From NCBI RefSeq assembly GCF_003732665.1, contig NZ_MOBP01000006.1, positions 620,001 through 684,000 of the forward strand: DNA of 64,000 bases. Reading direction: 5' to 3'. This DNA comes from Pseudomonas frederiksbergensis (lineage in GTDB: Bacteria > Pseudomonadota > Gammaproteobacteria > Pseudomonadales > Pseudomonadaceae). This document shows, piece by piece, positions 52,689 through 62,001 of this stretch (position 1 is the stretch's first letter; every line of letters starts with the position of its first letter). The translations under genes were made by a program, and so were the position numbers. The notes beneath the pieces are model-generated. The model was not told where the DNA came from. It did no database searches and saw only the letters and a list, made by a program, of their open reading frames with translations.

Positions 52689-54980
52689 CTAGAGCAGTTC
52701 GAAGCTCTGCTGCGTCACTTCCTGTGAATCCAAACCAATCTGCACATTGAACTTGCCAGGCTCGGCAGCGTATTTGAGCTGGGCGTTGAAGAACTTCAGG
52801 TCGTCCTCGGTAATGGTGAAGTGCACGACTTTCTGTTCGCCGGCCTTGAGCATTATTTTCTGGAAGTTCTTCAGTTCCTTGACCGGGCGGATCATCGAGC
52901 CGGTGACGTCCTGGATGTACAACTGCACCACGGTTTCGCCGTCACGTTGGCCGGTGTTTTTCAGCATGACGCTGGCGTCGAGCTTGCCGGTTTTGTTCAG
53001 GGTGGTCGAAGACAGCGCCATGTCGTCCACGCTGAACGTGGTGTAGCTCAGGCCGAAACCGAACGGGAACAGCGGCCCGGTGGTGTCATCGAAATACTGC
53101 GAGGTGTAGTTGCCCGGTTTGCCCGGCGTGAACGGCCGGCCAATGCTCAGGTGGTTGTAGTAGGTCGGAATCTGCCCCACCGAACGCGGGAAGGTGATCG
53201 GCAGTTTGCCCGACGGGTTGTAGTCGCCGAACAGCACGTCGGCGATGGCGTTGCCACCTTCGGTGCCGCTGAACCAGGTTTCCAGAATCGCGTCAGCCTG
53301 ATCTTTCTCTTCGAGAATCGACAGCGGACGGCCGTTCATCAACACCAGCACCAGCGGTTTGCCCGTCGCTTTCAACGCCTTGATCAACTCGCGCTGGTTG
53401 GCCGGGATGTTCAGGTCGGTGCGGCTCGACGATTCGTGGGACATGCCACGGGATTCGCCGACCGCTGCCACCACCACATCTGCATCCTTGGCCGCTTTCA
53501 CCGCTTCGTCGATCAGCACCTGGGCCGAACGCGGATCATCCACCACTTCCGGCGCATCGAAGTTCAGGAAGTTGAGGTAGTCGAGGACTTTCTTGTCGCT
53601 GGTGATGTTGGCCCCACGTGCGTAGAGCAGGGTGGCTTTGTCGGCCACGGCGGCGTTCATGCCGTCGAACAGGGTGACCGACTGTGCCGGCTTACCGGCA
53701 GCGGCCCAACTGCCCATCATGTCGATCGGTGCCTTGGCCAACGGACCGACCAGAGCGATCTTCGCGGTTTTCTTTAGCGGAAGGGTGTCGTTCTGGTTTT
53801 TCAGCAACACCAGGCTGCGGCGCGCAACGTCGCGGGCCTCGGGGCGGTGCAGACGGTTTTCGGCGTAGGTGTCGGCCGGGTCATCTTCAGCCTTGCCGAT
53901 GCGCAGGTACGGGTCCTTGAACAGGCCCATGTCGTACTTGGCAGCCAGCACTTCACGCACGGCGTTATCGATGTCTTTCTGGTCGATTTCGCCAGCCTTC
54001 AACAGCCCCGGCAGCTCTTTGCCGTAGAGGGTGTCGTTCATGCTCATGTCGATGCCGGCCTTGATCGCCAGCTTCGCCGCTTCACGACCGTCCGCCGCGA
54101 CACCGTGCTTGATCAGCTCGAAAATCGCCCCGTGGTCACTGACCGCCAGGCCCTTGAAGCCCCATTCCTTGCGCAGCAGGTCGTTCATCAGCCAGGTGTT
54201 GGCGGTGGCCGGCACGCCGTTGATCGAGTTCAGCGCAACCATCACCCCACCGGCACCCGCGTCGATGGCGGCGCGGTACGGCGGCAGGTAGTCCTGGTAC
54301 ATCTTGACCGGGCTCATATCGACCACGTTGTAGTCGCGACCACCCTCGACCGCGCCGTACAAGGCGAAGTGCTTGACGCTGGCCATGATGCTGTCGGCCG
54401 CGTTGGCGCCCTGGCCCTGGAAGGCCTTGACCATCACCCCGGCAATCCGCGAGACCAGGTAAGTGTCTTCGCCGAACCCTTCGGAGGTACGACCCCAGCG
54501 CGGGTCACGGGAGATATCGACCATCGGCGCGAACGTGATGTCGAGGCTGTCGGCAGCGGCTTCCTTGGCAGCGATGCGCCCGGAGCGGCCGATGGCGTCC
54601 ATGTCCCAGCTCGATGCCAGGGCGATGGGGATCGGGAAAATCGTGCGGTGGCCGTGGATCACGTCATAGGCGAAAAACATCGGGATCTTCAACCGGCTGC
54701 GCATGGCCGCGTCCTGCATCGGACGGTTTTCCGGGCGGGTGATCGAGTTGAACGTGCCACCGATGTTGCCGGCCGCGATTTCCTTGCGGATCAGCTCCCG
54801 GGGCATTTCCGGGCCGATGCTGATCAGGCGCAACTGGCCGATTTTTTCATCGAGGGTCATTTGCTTCATCAGGTTGCTGATGAAGGCGTCCTTGTTCTCC
54901 AGAGGTGCGGGGGTCGTGGCGGCCAGTACGGTATGACTGGCCAGACTGACGAACAGGCCCAGCAAACACAGCTTCTTCAT
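52689..54980 (-). CDS. bglX: Periplasmic beta-glucosidase, glycoside hydrolase family 3
   Basis: GH3 enzyme of 763 residues that removes terminal beta-glucose from oligosaccharides in the periplasm. Signal peptide MKKLCLLGLFVSLASHTVLA. The N-terminal barrel includes AYDVIHGHRTIFPIPIALASSWD, DPRWGRTSEGFGEDTYL and the nucleophile aspartate in GLAVSDHGAIFEL; the middle sandwich has VVAAVGESRGMSHESSSRTDL, and a fibronectin III-like domain closes it. I start at ATG 54980 (MKKLC) rather than at a TTG five codons earlier. Monocistronic. Confidence 0.94.
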   Translation of the reverse strand: MKKLCLLGLFVSLASHTVLAATTPAPLENKDAFISNLMKQMTLDEKIGQLRLISIGPEMPRELIRKEIAAGNIGGTFNSITRPENRPMQDAAMRSRLKIPMFFAYDVIHGHRTIFPIPIALASSWDMDAIGRSGRIAAKEAAADSLDITFAPMVDISRDPRWGRTSEGFGEDTYLVSRIAGVMVKAFQGQGANAADSIMASVKHFALYGAVEGGRDYNVVDMSPVKMYQDYLPPYRAAIDAGAGGVMVALNSINGVPATANTWLMNDLLRKEWGFKGLAVSDHGAIFELIKHGVAADGREAAKLAIKAGIDMSMNDTLYGKELPGLLKAGEIDQKDIDNAVREVLAAKYDMGLFKDPYLRIGKAEDDPADTYAENRLHRPEARDVARRSLVLLKNQNDTLPLKKTAKIALVGPLAKAPIDMMGSWAAAGKPAQSVTLFDGMNAAVADKATLLYARGANITSDKKVLDYLNFLNFDAPEVVDDPRSAQVLIDEAVKAAKDADVVVAAVGESRGMSHESSSRTDLNIPANQRELIKALKATGKPLVLVLMNGRPLSILEEKDQADAILETWFSGTEGGNAIADVLFGDYNPSGKLPITFPRSVGQIPTYYNHLSIGRPFTPGKPGNYTSQYFDDTTGPLFPFGFGLSYTTFSVDDMALSSTTLNKTGKLDASVMLKNTGQRDGETVVQLYIQDVTGSMIRPVKELKNFQKIMLKAGEQKVVHFTITEDDLKFFNAQLKYAAEPGKFNVQIGLDSQEVTQQSFELL

Positions 54981-55228
54981 GAATAGTTTTCTCAAAGGCC
55001 TAAACGGCAGTGAATACGCGCCGGTCAGCCAAAATTTAGGGAGCGACTATTGTTGTTCGGGCGTTGTTCAGGAAAATGCAGCACACTTCTGAACTCTTTT
55101 TCGCGCTGGGCATCTTTTAGCCCATTGGCTCGATGCAATCCAGTGGTGGCGGCAGATTATGCCTCATCCGCCGGGTTTGAAGGTCGCAGGTTGTTTTTCA
55201 ACGGAATGTGCACGGGAGCACCCACTAC

Positions 55229-55837
55229 ATGAATGTACGACTCAACTATCGCTCGAGCCTGCAAGTCGCGGCGCTGATGCTGCTGACCACGCTGCTGGCC
55301 GGCTGTGGCATCAACAACATCCCGACCCTCGACGAACAGGCCAAGGCGGCCTGGGGCCAGGTGCAGAACCAGTACCAGCGCCGCGCCGACCTGATCCCCA
55401 ACCTGGTGGAAACCGTCAAGGGCTACGCCAAGCACGAAGAAGACACCCTGACCGCAGTCATCGAAGCCCGGGCCAAGGCGACGTCGATCCAGGTCGATGC
55501 CAGCACCCTCGACAACCCGGAAAAACTCAAACAGTTCCAGGCCGCCCAGGATCAACTGACCGGTGCCTTGAGCCGTTTGATGGTGGTGTCCGAGCGCTAC
55601 CCGGACCTCAAGGCCAACCAGAACTTCCTGGCCCTGCAATCGCAACTGGAAGGCACCGAAAACCGTATCGCCGTGGCCCGCCGCGACTTCATCCTCGCGG
55701 TGCAGAAATACAACACCGAAATCCGCACCTTCCCCGGTCGCCTGTGGCACAGCGTGATGTACAGCGATTTGCCGATCCGCGAAACCTTCGAAGCCACCAA
55801 CCCGGACGCCGACAAAGCGCCGCAAGTTAAATTCTGA
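55229..55837 (+). CDS. LemA-family lipoprotein
   Basis: A 202-residue LemA-domain protein. N-terminus MNVRLNYRSSLQVAALMLLT then TLLAGC, a lipobox with Cys26, so probably a lipoprotein. LemA block: KAAWGQVQNQYQRRADLIPNLVETVKGYAKHE, then long helices (ALQSQLEGTENRIAVARRDF) and YNTEIRTFPGRLW. Function is undefined in the family. Start chosen at ATG 55229; a GTG at 55208 is in frame. The stop and the next start share one base, heading a four-gene run with three TPM-domain genes. Confidence 0.9.
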   Translation: MNVRLNYRSSLQVAALMLLTTLLAGCGINNIPTLDEQAKAAWGQVQNQYQRRADLIPNLVETVKGYAKHEEDTLTAVIEARAKATSIQVDASTLDNPEKLKQFQAAQDQLTGALSRLMVVSERYPDLKANQNFLALQSQLEGTENRIAVARRDFILAVQKYNTEIRTFPGRLWHSVMYSDLPIRETFEATNPDADKAPQVKF

Positions 55838-56790
55838 TGGGCGGCGTACAGCGCGTGCTGCGAGGCACGCTGCTGTCGCTGTGGCTGGTAACCAGTTGCG
55901 CCGTGATGGCGCAGCAACAGGCTCCAACACCCACGGACGGGTTAGCGTTGCGTCAAGCGCAACCCGTTTCGCAGGTCGAGCCAACACCGGCCACCGCAAC
56001 GGCAGCACCCCTGGAAAGTCTTTTTCCCAAACTGACCGGAAGAGTCGTCGACACGGCTCAGTTATTGACACCCTCGGCGGTGGTTTACCTTGAGCAGATG
56101 CTTGAGCGGCTGGAACTGGCCACGACTGATCAAGTGGTGGTCGTCACGGTCCCCAGCCTGGGGGGCTACAGCATCGAGGAGTTCGGCGTGCAGTTGGGCC
56201 GGCATTGGGGCATCGGGCAGAAGGACAAGAACAATGGCGTCCTGCTGCTGGTGGCGCGCGATGACCGCAAGGTACGGATTGAAGTAGGGTACGGTCTGGA
56301 GGGACAGCTCAATGACATGTGGGCTGGCTTCATCATCAATGACTCGATCGTTCCCTATTTCAAGGATGAACTGTACTCATCAGGGATCATTGCCGGCACC
56401 ACCTCGATCGTCAGAATGCTTGGGGGCGCCTCACTACCCAGGGTGGTCAGTCGTTCCGTGCCAAGGAGCTGGTTCGATTCGATTGACTGGATCTGGTGGG
56501 TAAAGCTCGGATTCTTTGGTGTCTTTCTGGGATTTCCGATCGTGGGATTTCTCAGTTCGTGGCGAGAGCAGGAATACTTCCCGCCCGAGCCTGACAAATA
56601 CACGCCGGCCGCAGACGACAGTCCGCCGCGACGGGAACCGAAGGCTGACCAGGAATCGAGTTGGAGCTGGAGCAGCAGTTCGAGTACCTCTGACGATTCC
56701 AGCAGCAGTTCGAGTTCCGATTCGGACTCGGACCGTTTCTCGGGCGGCGGTGGCAGTTTTGGCGGCGGCGGGGCTTCCGGCAGTTGGTAG
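55837..56790 (+). CDS. TPM-domain (YgcG/DUF477) membrane protein 1
   Basis: A 317-residue protein. Signal peptide over about residues 1-27 (TLLSLWLVTSCAVMAQQQ), a TPM domain about 65-200 (FPKLTGRVVDTAQLLTP..DQVVVVTVPSLGGYSIEEFGVQLGRHWGIGQKDKNNGVLLLVARDDRKVRIEVGYGLEG in part), one membrane helix about 225-245 (WWVKLGFFGVFLGFPIVG), then a cytoplasmic serine/aspartate stretch (SSSSSTSDD) and the Gly-rich end FSGGGGSFGGGGASGSW. Family members are proposed to act with LemA in membrane quality control or photosystem repair. Paralogue of the next gene. Confidence 0.88.
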   Translation: MGGVQRVLRGTLLSLWLVTSCAVMAQQQAPTPTDGLALRQAQPVSQVEPTPATATAAPLESLFPKLTGRVVDTAQLLTPSAVVYLEQMLERLELATTDQVVVVTVPSLGGYSIEEFGVQLGRHWGIGQKDKNNGVLLLVARDDRKVRIEVGYGLEGQLNDMWAGFIINDSIVPYFKDELYSSGIIAGTTSIVRMLGGASLPRVVSRSVPRSWFDSIDWIWWVKLGFFGVFLGFPIVGFLSSWREQEYFPPEPDKYTPAADDSPPRREPKADQESSWSWSSSSSTSDDSSSSSSSDSDSDRFSGGGGSFGGGGASGSW

Positions 56791-56823
56791 TACGCCGGGT
56801 GAATGATTAAGGAAGGGGTGCTG

Positions 56824-57579
56824 ATGGGAATCTTCAAATCCAGTCTGGTGCTGTTGCTCTGGGTGGTTGCAGTCACGGCTCAGGCCGAGTTGAAGTTCCC
56901 GCCGCTGACCGGGCGGGTGGTGGACAACGCGCAGTTGATCGAGCCGGCGGTGCGCGAGCAGTTGACCCAACAACTCCAGGCCCATGAAGCCGCGACCGGC
57001 GAGCAGTTGGTGGTGGTGACGCTGCCGGACTTGCAGGGCACTGACATCGCCGATTTTGGCTATCAACTGGGTCGCGCCTGGGGCATCGGCCAGAAGGACA
57101 AGAACAACGGCGCGTTGCTGATCGTGGCCCGGGATGAGCGCAAGCTGCGGATCGAAGTCGGTTATGGCCTGGAAGATCGCCTGACCGATGCCCAGAGTTC
57201 GGTGATCATCAACCAGGTGATCACCCCGGCGTTCAAGACCGGTAATTTCAGCAAGGGCATCAGCGACGGGGTCGCGGCGATGCTGGTGGTGTTGGGCGGC
57301 AGTCCGCTGGATGAACCCTCGACGGTCTATGAGCCGCGAGGGGATGAGGACAGCGATTTCGTCTCGCGCCATCCCGGTGTGTTCATCTTTCTGGTCATGT
57401 TGTTCATCCTGACTATTTTCATCTGCCAGATGCTCGGTATCCTGCCGACCGGCCGAGGCGGCTCCGGTGGTTCGGGAGGCGGTTTCGGTGGTGGAGGGTT
57501 TGGCGGCGGCGGTGGAGGCGGGGGCTTCAGCGGCGGCGGGGGCAGTTTCGGGGGCGGCGGTTCGTCGGGCGGCTGGTGA
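56824..57579 (+). CDS. TPM-domain (YgcG) membrane protein 2
   Basis: A 251-residue paralogue of the preceding protein. Signal peptide MGIFKSSLVLLLWVVAVTAQA, TPM domain from KFPPLTGRVVDNAQLIEPA through RAWGIGQKDKNNGALLIVARDERKLRIEVGYGLED, a membrane helix (VFIFLVMLFILTIFICQML) and a Gly-rich C-terminus ending FGGGGSSGGW. I chose the ATG at 56824 (RBS AAGGAAGGGG); an ATG at 56803 is in frame without an RBS. It lacks the serine tract of protein 1. Confidence 0.88.
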   Translation: MGIFKSSLVLLLWVVAVTAQAELKFPPLTGRVVDNAQLIEPAVREQLTQQLQAHEAATGEQLVVVTLPDLQGTDIADFGYQLGRAWGIGQKDKNNGALLIVARDERKLRIEVGYGLEDRLTDAQSSVIINQVITPAFKTGNFSKGISDGVAAMLVVLGGSPLDEPSTVYEPRGDEDSDFVSRHPGVFIFLVMLFILTIFICQMLGILPTGRGGSGGSGGGFGGGGFGGGGGGGGFSGGGGSFGGGGSSGGW

Positions 57580-57610
57580 TGACAATAACAATGAGCAGGC
57601 ATTCCTAAAC

Positions 57611-58228
57611 ATGGCATTACTGACTGAACACGAACAACGCAAAGTCGCCGAGGCGATTGCCCGGGTCGAGCGCGAGACTGACGCCGAACTGGTCACCGTG
57701 CTCGCGGCCCGCGCCGACGACTACGCGTACATCCCGCTGCTGTGGGCCAGTCTGCTGGCGCTGGTGGTGCCCGGTGTCGTGCACTACCTGACTGGCGTGC
57801 TGACCATGCACAGTCTGTTGCTGGTGCAATGGGCCAGTTTTATCGTGCTGTGCCTGGTGTTCCGGATTCCGAAAATCACCACGCATTTGATCCCGCGCCG
57901 GGTTCGTCACTGGCGCGCCTCGAACCTGGCCCGGCGGCAGTTCCTGGAGCAGAACCTGCACCACACCGTGGGCGGCACCGGGATGTTGATCTTTGTTTGC
58001 GAGGCCGAACGTTATGTGGAAATCCTGGTGGATGAAGGGATTTCCAAACGGCTGGATAACAAAAACTGGGAAGGGATCGTTGCGGCGTTCACCCAACAGG
58101 TGAAACAGGGCCAGACATTGCAGGGGTTCGTCACCTGCATCGAGGCCTGCGGCGAATTGCTCAAGGTGCATGTGCCGGTGACGCAGGTGAGGAATGAATT
58201 GCCGAATCGGTTGGTGGTGTTGGGCTGA
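57611..58228 (+). CDS. TPM-domain protein 3, lacking signal peptide and Gly tail
   Basis: A 205-residue member. It begins MALLTEHEQRKVAEAIARVE, goes through RETDAELVTVLAARADDYAYIPLL, has two hydrophobic helices (about 37-58 and 66-80, LLVQWASFIVLCLVF) inserted into the domain, and continues with LIFVCEAERYVEILVDEGISKRLD. The membrane segments sit inside the TPM fold rather than after it, the arrangement annotated as 'TPM domain-containing protein' in many proteobacteria. The start at 57611 is 31 bp after gene 2; the open frame further upstream overlaps the Gly-rich coding region and is a shadow. Confidence 0.85.
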   Translation: MALLTEHEQRKVAEAIARVERETDAELVTVLAARADDYAYIPLLWASLLALVVPGVVHYLTGVLTMHSLLLVQWASFIVLCLVFRIPKITTHLIPRRVRHWRASNLARRQFLEQNLHHTVGGTGMLIFVCEAERYVEILVDEGISKRLDNKNWEGIVAAFTQQVKQGQTLQGFVTCIEACGELLKVHVPVTQVRNELPNRLVVLG

Positions 58229-58255
58229 TTTCCCCCTGGAGTTGACCCACATTAT

Positions 58256-58375
58256 TGTGGCGAGGGGGCTTGCCCCCGTTGGAGTGCGAAGCGCTCCCAG
58301 CATTCTTTCAGGCATACCGAGTCGGCAGGTCTACGACTGCTTCGCAGCCGAACGGGGGCAAGCCCCCTCGCCACA
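58256..58375. repeat. Inverted repeat, 'TGTGGCGAGGGGGCTTGCC' family
   Basis: TGTGGCGAGGGGGCTTGCCC and its inverse enclose two inner arms around GCGAAGCGCTCCC/GACTGCTTCGCAGCC. A third REP-like family in this window. Confidence 0.87.
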
Positions 58376-58493
58376 GGGATCTCACTTCGACTCCGGATTC
58401 GCACCGTTCGGGAAATTACCCGTGCCCTCGCACCCCATCCCCCCTAAAATACCCGCCATTCCCCGATTCGCACCGCCCGAGGCCGTTTTCCCC

Positions 58494-59708
58494 ATGTCCG
58501 CTACCGCCACTCCCGCCAGCCTCGCGCCGGATCACCACGCCCAGTTCATCGATCTGTTGCAAACCAGCCTCGACGCCAATGCCTTCATCAAACTGGTGCT
58601 GGCCAAGTACGTCGGCAGCGAAGTGGATTTGCAGCGGCTGATCATCAAGCAACTCACGGTCAAGGATCAGCCTTGCCTGTCCTTCGTCTACCGCTACAAA
58701 ACCCGCGACATCACCAAGAACTTCCCGCTAGCCGAAGGCGTGGCGACCATCGCTGCGTTGTTGCCGGAGTCGTTCAAAAATGCGCATTTACTGTCCCTGA
58801 CCGACGAAGCCCAGCTCGAATACAGCAAAAAGGGCAAGTCTTCGCTGTTCAAGAGCAAACCCCAGCAATTGCGCGAAGTGCCGTCCGCCGAGCATAACCG
58901 CGAGAAAAACCGCTTCCTCGACCTGAGCCGGCCGTTCCTGGCTGACTTGGGCGTGACCAACAGCAAGCACGAGCTGATCCCGGCGATGTCGCGCAAGTGG
59001 AAGCAGATCAACAAATTCATCGAAGTGTTCAGCCATGCCCTGACCACCTCGCCGCTGGCGCTGGACAAACCGGTGCGGGTGGCGGATTTCGGGTCGGGCA
59101 AGGGTTACCTGACGTTTGCAATACACGATTACCTGCGCAACACCTTGAACGCTGAAGGCGAAGTCACCGGTGTCGAGTTGCGCGAAGAAATGGTCAACCT
59201 GTGCAACGCCGCGGCGGCGAAGCTCGATCATCCGGGGCTGGTGTTCAAATGTGGCGACGTGCGCAGCGTGGCGCCGAGCGAACTGGACGTGATGATCGCC
59301 CTGCATGCCTGCGACATTGCCACCGACTACGCGATCCACACCGGCATTCGTTCCGGCGCCTCGATCATCATGTGCTCGCCGTGCTGCCACAAACAGATTC
59401 GCCTGCAAATCCAGAGCCCGGCGCTGCTCAAGCCGATGCTGCAATACGGTTTGCACCTGGGCCAGCAGGCGGAAATGGTCACCGACAGCCTGCGCGCGTT
59501 GTTCCTTGAGGCCTGCGGCTACGAGACCAAGGTGTTCGAGTTCATCTCGCTGGACCATACCAACAAGAACAAGATGATCCTGGCGGTCAAACGTGCCGAA
59601 CCGGTGGACCCGGCACAGTTGCTGGTGAAGATTCAGGAACTGAAGGATTTCTACCAGATCAGCGAGCATTGCCTCGAAACCCTGCTGCGTTCCGACGGCC
59701 TCCTCTAA
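58494..59708 (+). CDS. Class I SAM-dependent methyltransferase
   Basis: A 404-residue methyltransferase with a large N-terminal extension (residues 1-190) of unknown role. Motif I is ADFGSGKGYLTF (197-208); then EVTGVELREEMVNLCNAAA and DVMIALHACDIATDYAI (motif IV, with a histidine), followed by IIMCSPCCHKQIRLQI, a Cys-Cys-His cluster typical of the Methyltransf_32-type branch. RNA or cofactor methylation is possible; the substrate is unknown. ATG 58494 is chosen on family start; the earlier frame crosses the repeat. Confidence 0.82.
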   Translation: MSATATPASLAPDHHAQFIDLLQTSLDANAFIKLVLAKYVGSEVDLQRLIIKQLTVKDQPCLSFVYRYKTRDITKNFPLAEGVATIAALLPESFKNAHLLSLTDEAQLEYSKKGKSSLFKSKPQQLREVPSAEHNREKNRFLDLSRPFLADLGVTNSKHELIPAMSRKWKQINKFIEVFSHALTTSPLALDKPVRVADFGSGKGYLTFAIHDYLRNTLNAEGEVTGVELREEMVNLCNAAAAKLDHPGLVFKCGDVRSVAPSELDVMIALHACDIATDYAIHTGIRSGASIIMCSPCCHKQIRLQIQSPALLKPMLQYGLHLGQQAEMVTDSLRALFLEACGYETKVFEFISLDHTNKNKMILAVKRAEPVDPAQLLVKIQELKDFYQISEHCLETLLRSDGLL

Positions 59709-59712
59709 TCCC

Positions 59713-59803
59713 CTGTGGGAGCGGGCTTGCTCGCGAAGGCGTTGGGTCAGTCAACATCGATGTTGACGGTCAGTCCGCCTTCGCGAGCAAGCCCGCTCCC
59801 ACA
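59713..59803. repeat. REP pair (REPIN) overlapping the EamA gene end
   Basis: CTGTGGGAGCGGGCTTGCTC and its inverse; the right arm lies inside the last codons of the neighbouring transporter. Confidence 0.87.
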
Positions 59804-60675
59804 TGAGGTTTTATGGCGGTCTTGCGGCCAAGCATCACTGTCACAATCACCCCCGCCGCAAACAGCCAGGTAATCGGCTCGATGTGTTCGCCAAAGAACA
59901 ACGCCGAAAACGCAATCGTGAAGAAGATCTGCAACAACTGAATCTGACTGACCCGTGCAATTCCGCCCATCGCCAACCCGGCGTACCAGGCAAAGAAACC
60001 GATGAACTGCGAGAACAGCGAGACATAGCCAAACGCCCACCAGGTCTTGGCCGAGATCTCGCCCTGATGCTGCAACGCCAGGTACGTCACCGGCCCAATC
60101 AGCAACGGCGTCGACAGCACCAGCGCCCAGCAGATCACCTGCCAACCGCCCATCTCCTTGGCCAACCGGCCACCCTCGGCGTAACCCAGGCCGCCCACGG
60201 CAATCGCCCCGAGCATCAGCAAATCCCCGGCCTGAATGCTGCCGGCGCCGCTGATCAGCGCATAACCGAGCACCAACGCACTGCCCAACGCGGCGCAGGC
60301 CCAGAAGGCTTTTGAAGGGCGTTCATGGGACAACCACGCGGCATACAGCGCCACGCACAGCGGTTGCAGGCCGTTGACCAGGGCGCCGTGGGACGCCGGC
60401 AAGGTTTGCATGGCCCAGGCCGACAACACCGGAAAACCGAGGATCACCCCGGCGATCACCAGCGTCAGGCCCTTGACCTGTTTCCAGGTCGGCCACTTCT
60501 CCCGCCGCCACAGCAACAGCATCGCCGCCGGCACCGCCGCGAACAACGCACGGCCCAGGCCGTTGAGCAACGGGTGGATTTCCTGCACGACGATGCGGGT
60601 GAAGGGCAGGGTGAGGCTGAAGATGACGACGCCAAGCAGGCCGAGGGCCATGCCGGTGTTTTCGCGGGAGGACAT
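59770..60675 (-). CDS. EamA/DMT-superfamily transporter
   Basis: Ten-helix drug/metabolite transporter of 301 residues with two EamA repeats: GLLGVVIFSLTLPFTRIVVQEIHPLLNGLGRALFAAVP (first) and LMLGAIAVGGLGYAEGGRLAKEMGGWQVICWALVLS (second). Likely an exporter of amino acids or metabolites; substrate unknown. The last eleven residues (HVGAGLLAKAD) are encoded by a REP element, so the original stop was probably lost or the repeat inserted at the 3' end. Confidence 0.88.
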   Translation of the reverse strand: MSSRENTGMALGLLGVVIFSLTLPFTRIVVQEIHPLLNGLGRALFAAVPAAMLLLWRREKWPTWKQVKGLTLVIAGVILGFPVLSAWAMQTLPASHGALVNGLQPLCVALYAAWLSHERPSKAFWACAALGSALVLGYALISGAGSIQAGDLLMLGAIAVGGLGYAEGGRLAKEMGGWQVICWALVLSTPLLIGPVTYLALQHQGEISAKTWWAFGYVSLFSQFIGFFAWYAGLAMGGIARVSQIQLLQIFFTIAFSALFFGEHIEPITWLFAAGVIVTVMLGRKTAIKPHVGAGLLAKAD

Positions 60676-60985
60676 GAGGGCAACCAGAGTCGAGGGTGGC
60701 GGGAAGAGTGTTCATATAGCCATAAACATTGGGTTTGCCCCTGTTACAGCTAGGATCAGAATTATCCGTACAGTTTGAGGACGCCTTCGCGGGCAAGCCT
60801 CGCTCCTACAGGTTTTCGGTTGATCATTGATTTGCGTTCGACGCAAAACCCTGTAGGAGCGAGGCTTGCCCGCGAAGAACGATAACGCGGTCCGTCAGGT
60901 AGTAACCGGTTATTACCTGACCCCGCAGATTAGGACTACCTTGAATACTCCTGCACGCCCACGTATTCCCAGAGGAGTCCTCCCC
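60676..60985. other. Divergent intergenic region with a REP pair
   Basis: Promoter space for the EamA and DJ-1 genes plus the REP pair at 60785-60878. A TAGTAACCGGTTATTAC inverted repeat (60900-60916) could be an operator. Confidence 0.55.
60785..60878. repeat. REP pair, 'GTAGGAGCGAGGCTTGCC' subtype
   Basis: CTTCGCGGGCAAGCCTCGCT and its inverse. Confidence 0.87.
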
Positions 60986-61567
60986 ATGGCTGCCAAGAAA
61001 ATCCTGATGCTGGTCGGCGATTACGTCGAAGACTACGAAGCGATGGTGCCGTTCCAGGCGCTGCTGATGGTCGGCCACACCGTGCACGCCGTGTGCCCGG
61101 ACAAAACCGCCGGCCAGACAGTGCGCACCGCGATCCACGACTTTGAAGGCGACCAGACCTACAGCGAAAAACCCGGTCACCTGTTTGCCCTGAACTTCGA
61201 CTTCGCCAAAGTGAAAGCCGCCGATTACGACGCGCTGCTGGTGCCCGGCGGTCGTGCGCCGGAGTACCTGCGCCTGAATGAAAAAGTCCTGGAACTGGTG
61301 CGAGATTTCGACAAGGCCGGCAAGCCGATCGCCGCCGTGTGTCATGGCGCGCAACTGCTCGCTGCGGCCGGGATTCTTGAAGGTCGCGAGTGCAGCGCCT
61401 ACCCGGCCTGCGCCCCGGAAGTGCGTTTGGCGGGCGGTACGTTCATCGATATCCCGGTGACGGAAGGCCACGTTCAAGGCAATCTGGCCACTGCTCCAGC
61501 GTGGCCGGCGCACCCGAACTGGCTCGCTGGTTTCCTCGGGTTGCTGGGCACCAAAATCACCCTGTAA
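60986..61567 (+). CDS. DJ-1/PfpI-family protein
   Basis: A 193-residue glutamine-amidotransferase-like protein. Nucleophile elbow: [16 protein letters not shown] with Cys119-His120; the acidic residue in [16 protein letters not shown] (Glu15 or Asp16) completes the usual site, and [13 protein letters not shown] forms the oxyanion-side loop. PfpI/YhbO relatives act in stress defence (glyoxal/electrophile repair is debated). RBS: AGAGGAGTCC. Followed after 14 bp by a ribbon-helix-helix gene. Confidence 0.9.
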   Translation: MAAKKILMLVGDYVEDYEAMVPFQALLMVGHTVHAVCPDKTAGQTVRTAIHDFEGDQTYSEKPGHLFALNFDFAKVKAADYDALLVPGGRAPEYLRLNEKVLELVRDFDKAGKPIAAVCHGAQLLAAAGILEGRECSAYPACAPEVRLAGGTFIDIPVTEGHVQGNLATAPAWPAHPNWLAGFLGLLGTKITL

Positions 61568-61581
61568 CGAGGCACGATTCC

Positions 61582-61887
61582 ATGTGCGAGCTCTACGTCA
61601 AAGCCGATCCGATCCTCTACGAATCGCGCTCCCGCTCGCTGCGCATCTGCGGGGTGGTCACCACCCTGCGGCTGGAGAACCAGTTTTGGGACATCCTCAG
61701 CGAAATCGCCGAAGTCGACGGCATGACCACCAACCAGTTGATCGCCAAGCTGTATGAAGAGGTGATGGACTATCGCGGGGAAGTGGTGAATTTTGCTTCG
61801 TTCTTGCGGGTGAGTTGCATGCGGTATTTGAGTCAGCGGCGGGTGATGGCGCCGGAGTTGTCGGTGGTTCGTACAGTGGTGAAATAG
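61582..61887 (+). CDS. Ribbon-helix-helix domain protein
   Basis: A 101-residue protein with a RHH_4-type domain: SRSLRICGVVTTLRLENQFWDILSEIAEVDGMTTNQLIAKLYEEV (about 18-62) has the beta strand plus two helices. The C-terminal part (FASFLRVSCMRYLSQ) is conserved in the family. Likely DNA binding, perhaps controlling the upstream DJ-1 gene or itself. ATG 61582 chosen; the earlier frame lies within the DJ-1 gene. Confidence 0.85.
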   Translation: MCELYVKADPILYESRSRSLRICGVVTTLRLENQFWDILSEIAEVDGMTTNQLIAKLYEEVMDYRGEVVNFASFLRVSCMRYLSQRRVMAPELSVVRTVVK

Positions 61888-61902
61888 TCCGGTCCGTGTT
61901 GA

Positions 61903-61975
61903 CCCCTTCGCGAGCAAGCCCGCTCCCACATTGGAATGCATTCCACCTGTGGGAGCGGGCTTGCTCGCGAAGGGG
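61903..61975. repeat. REP pair (REPIN)
   Basis: CCCCTTCGCGAGCAAGCCCG and its inverse with a 25-bp centre (GGAATGCATTCC palindrome). Confidence 0.87.
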
Positions 61976-62001
61976 TCCGATAGGCCAATACAAATCCCGG
62001 A

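Noticed and set aside
51777..52750. Series of 60-103-residue ORFs on both strands
   Set aside because: They are translations of the 136-bp REP array; the same peptides recur in register, and there is no RBS or independent coding bias.
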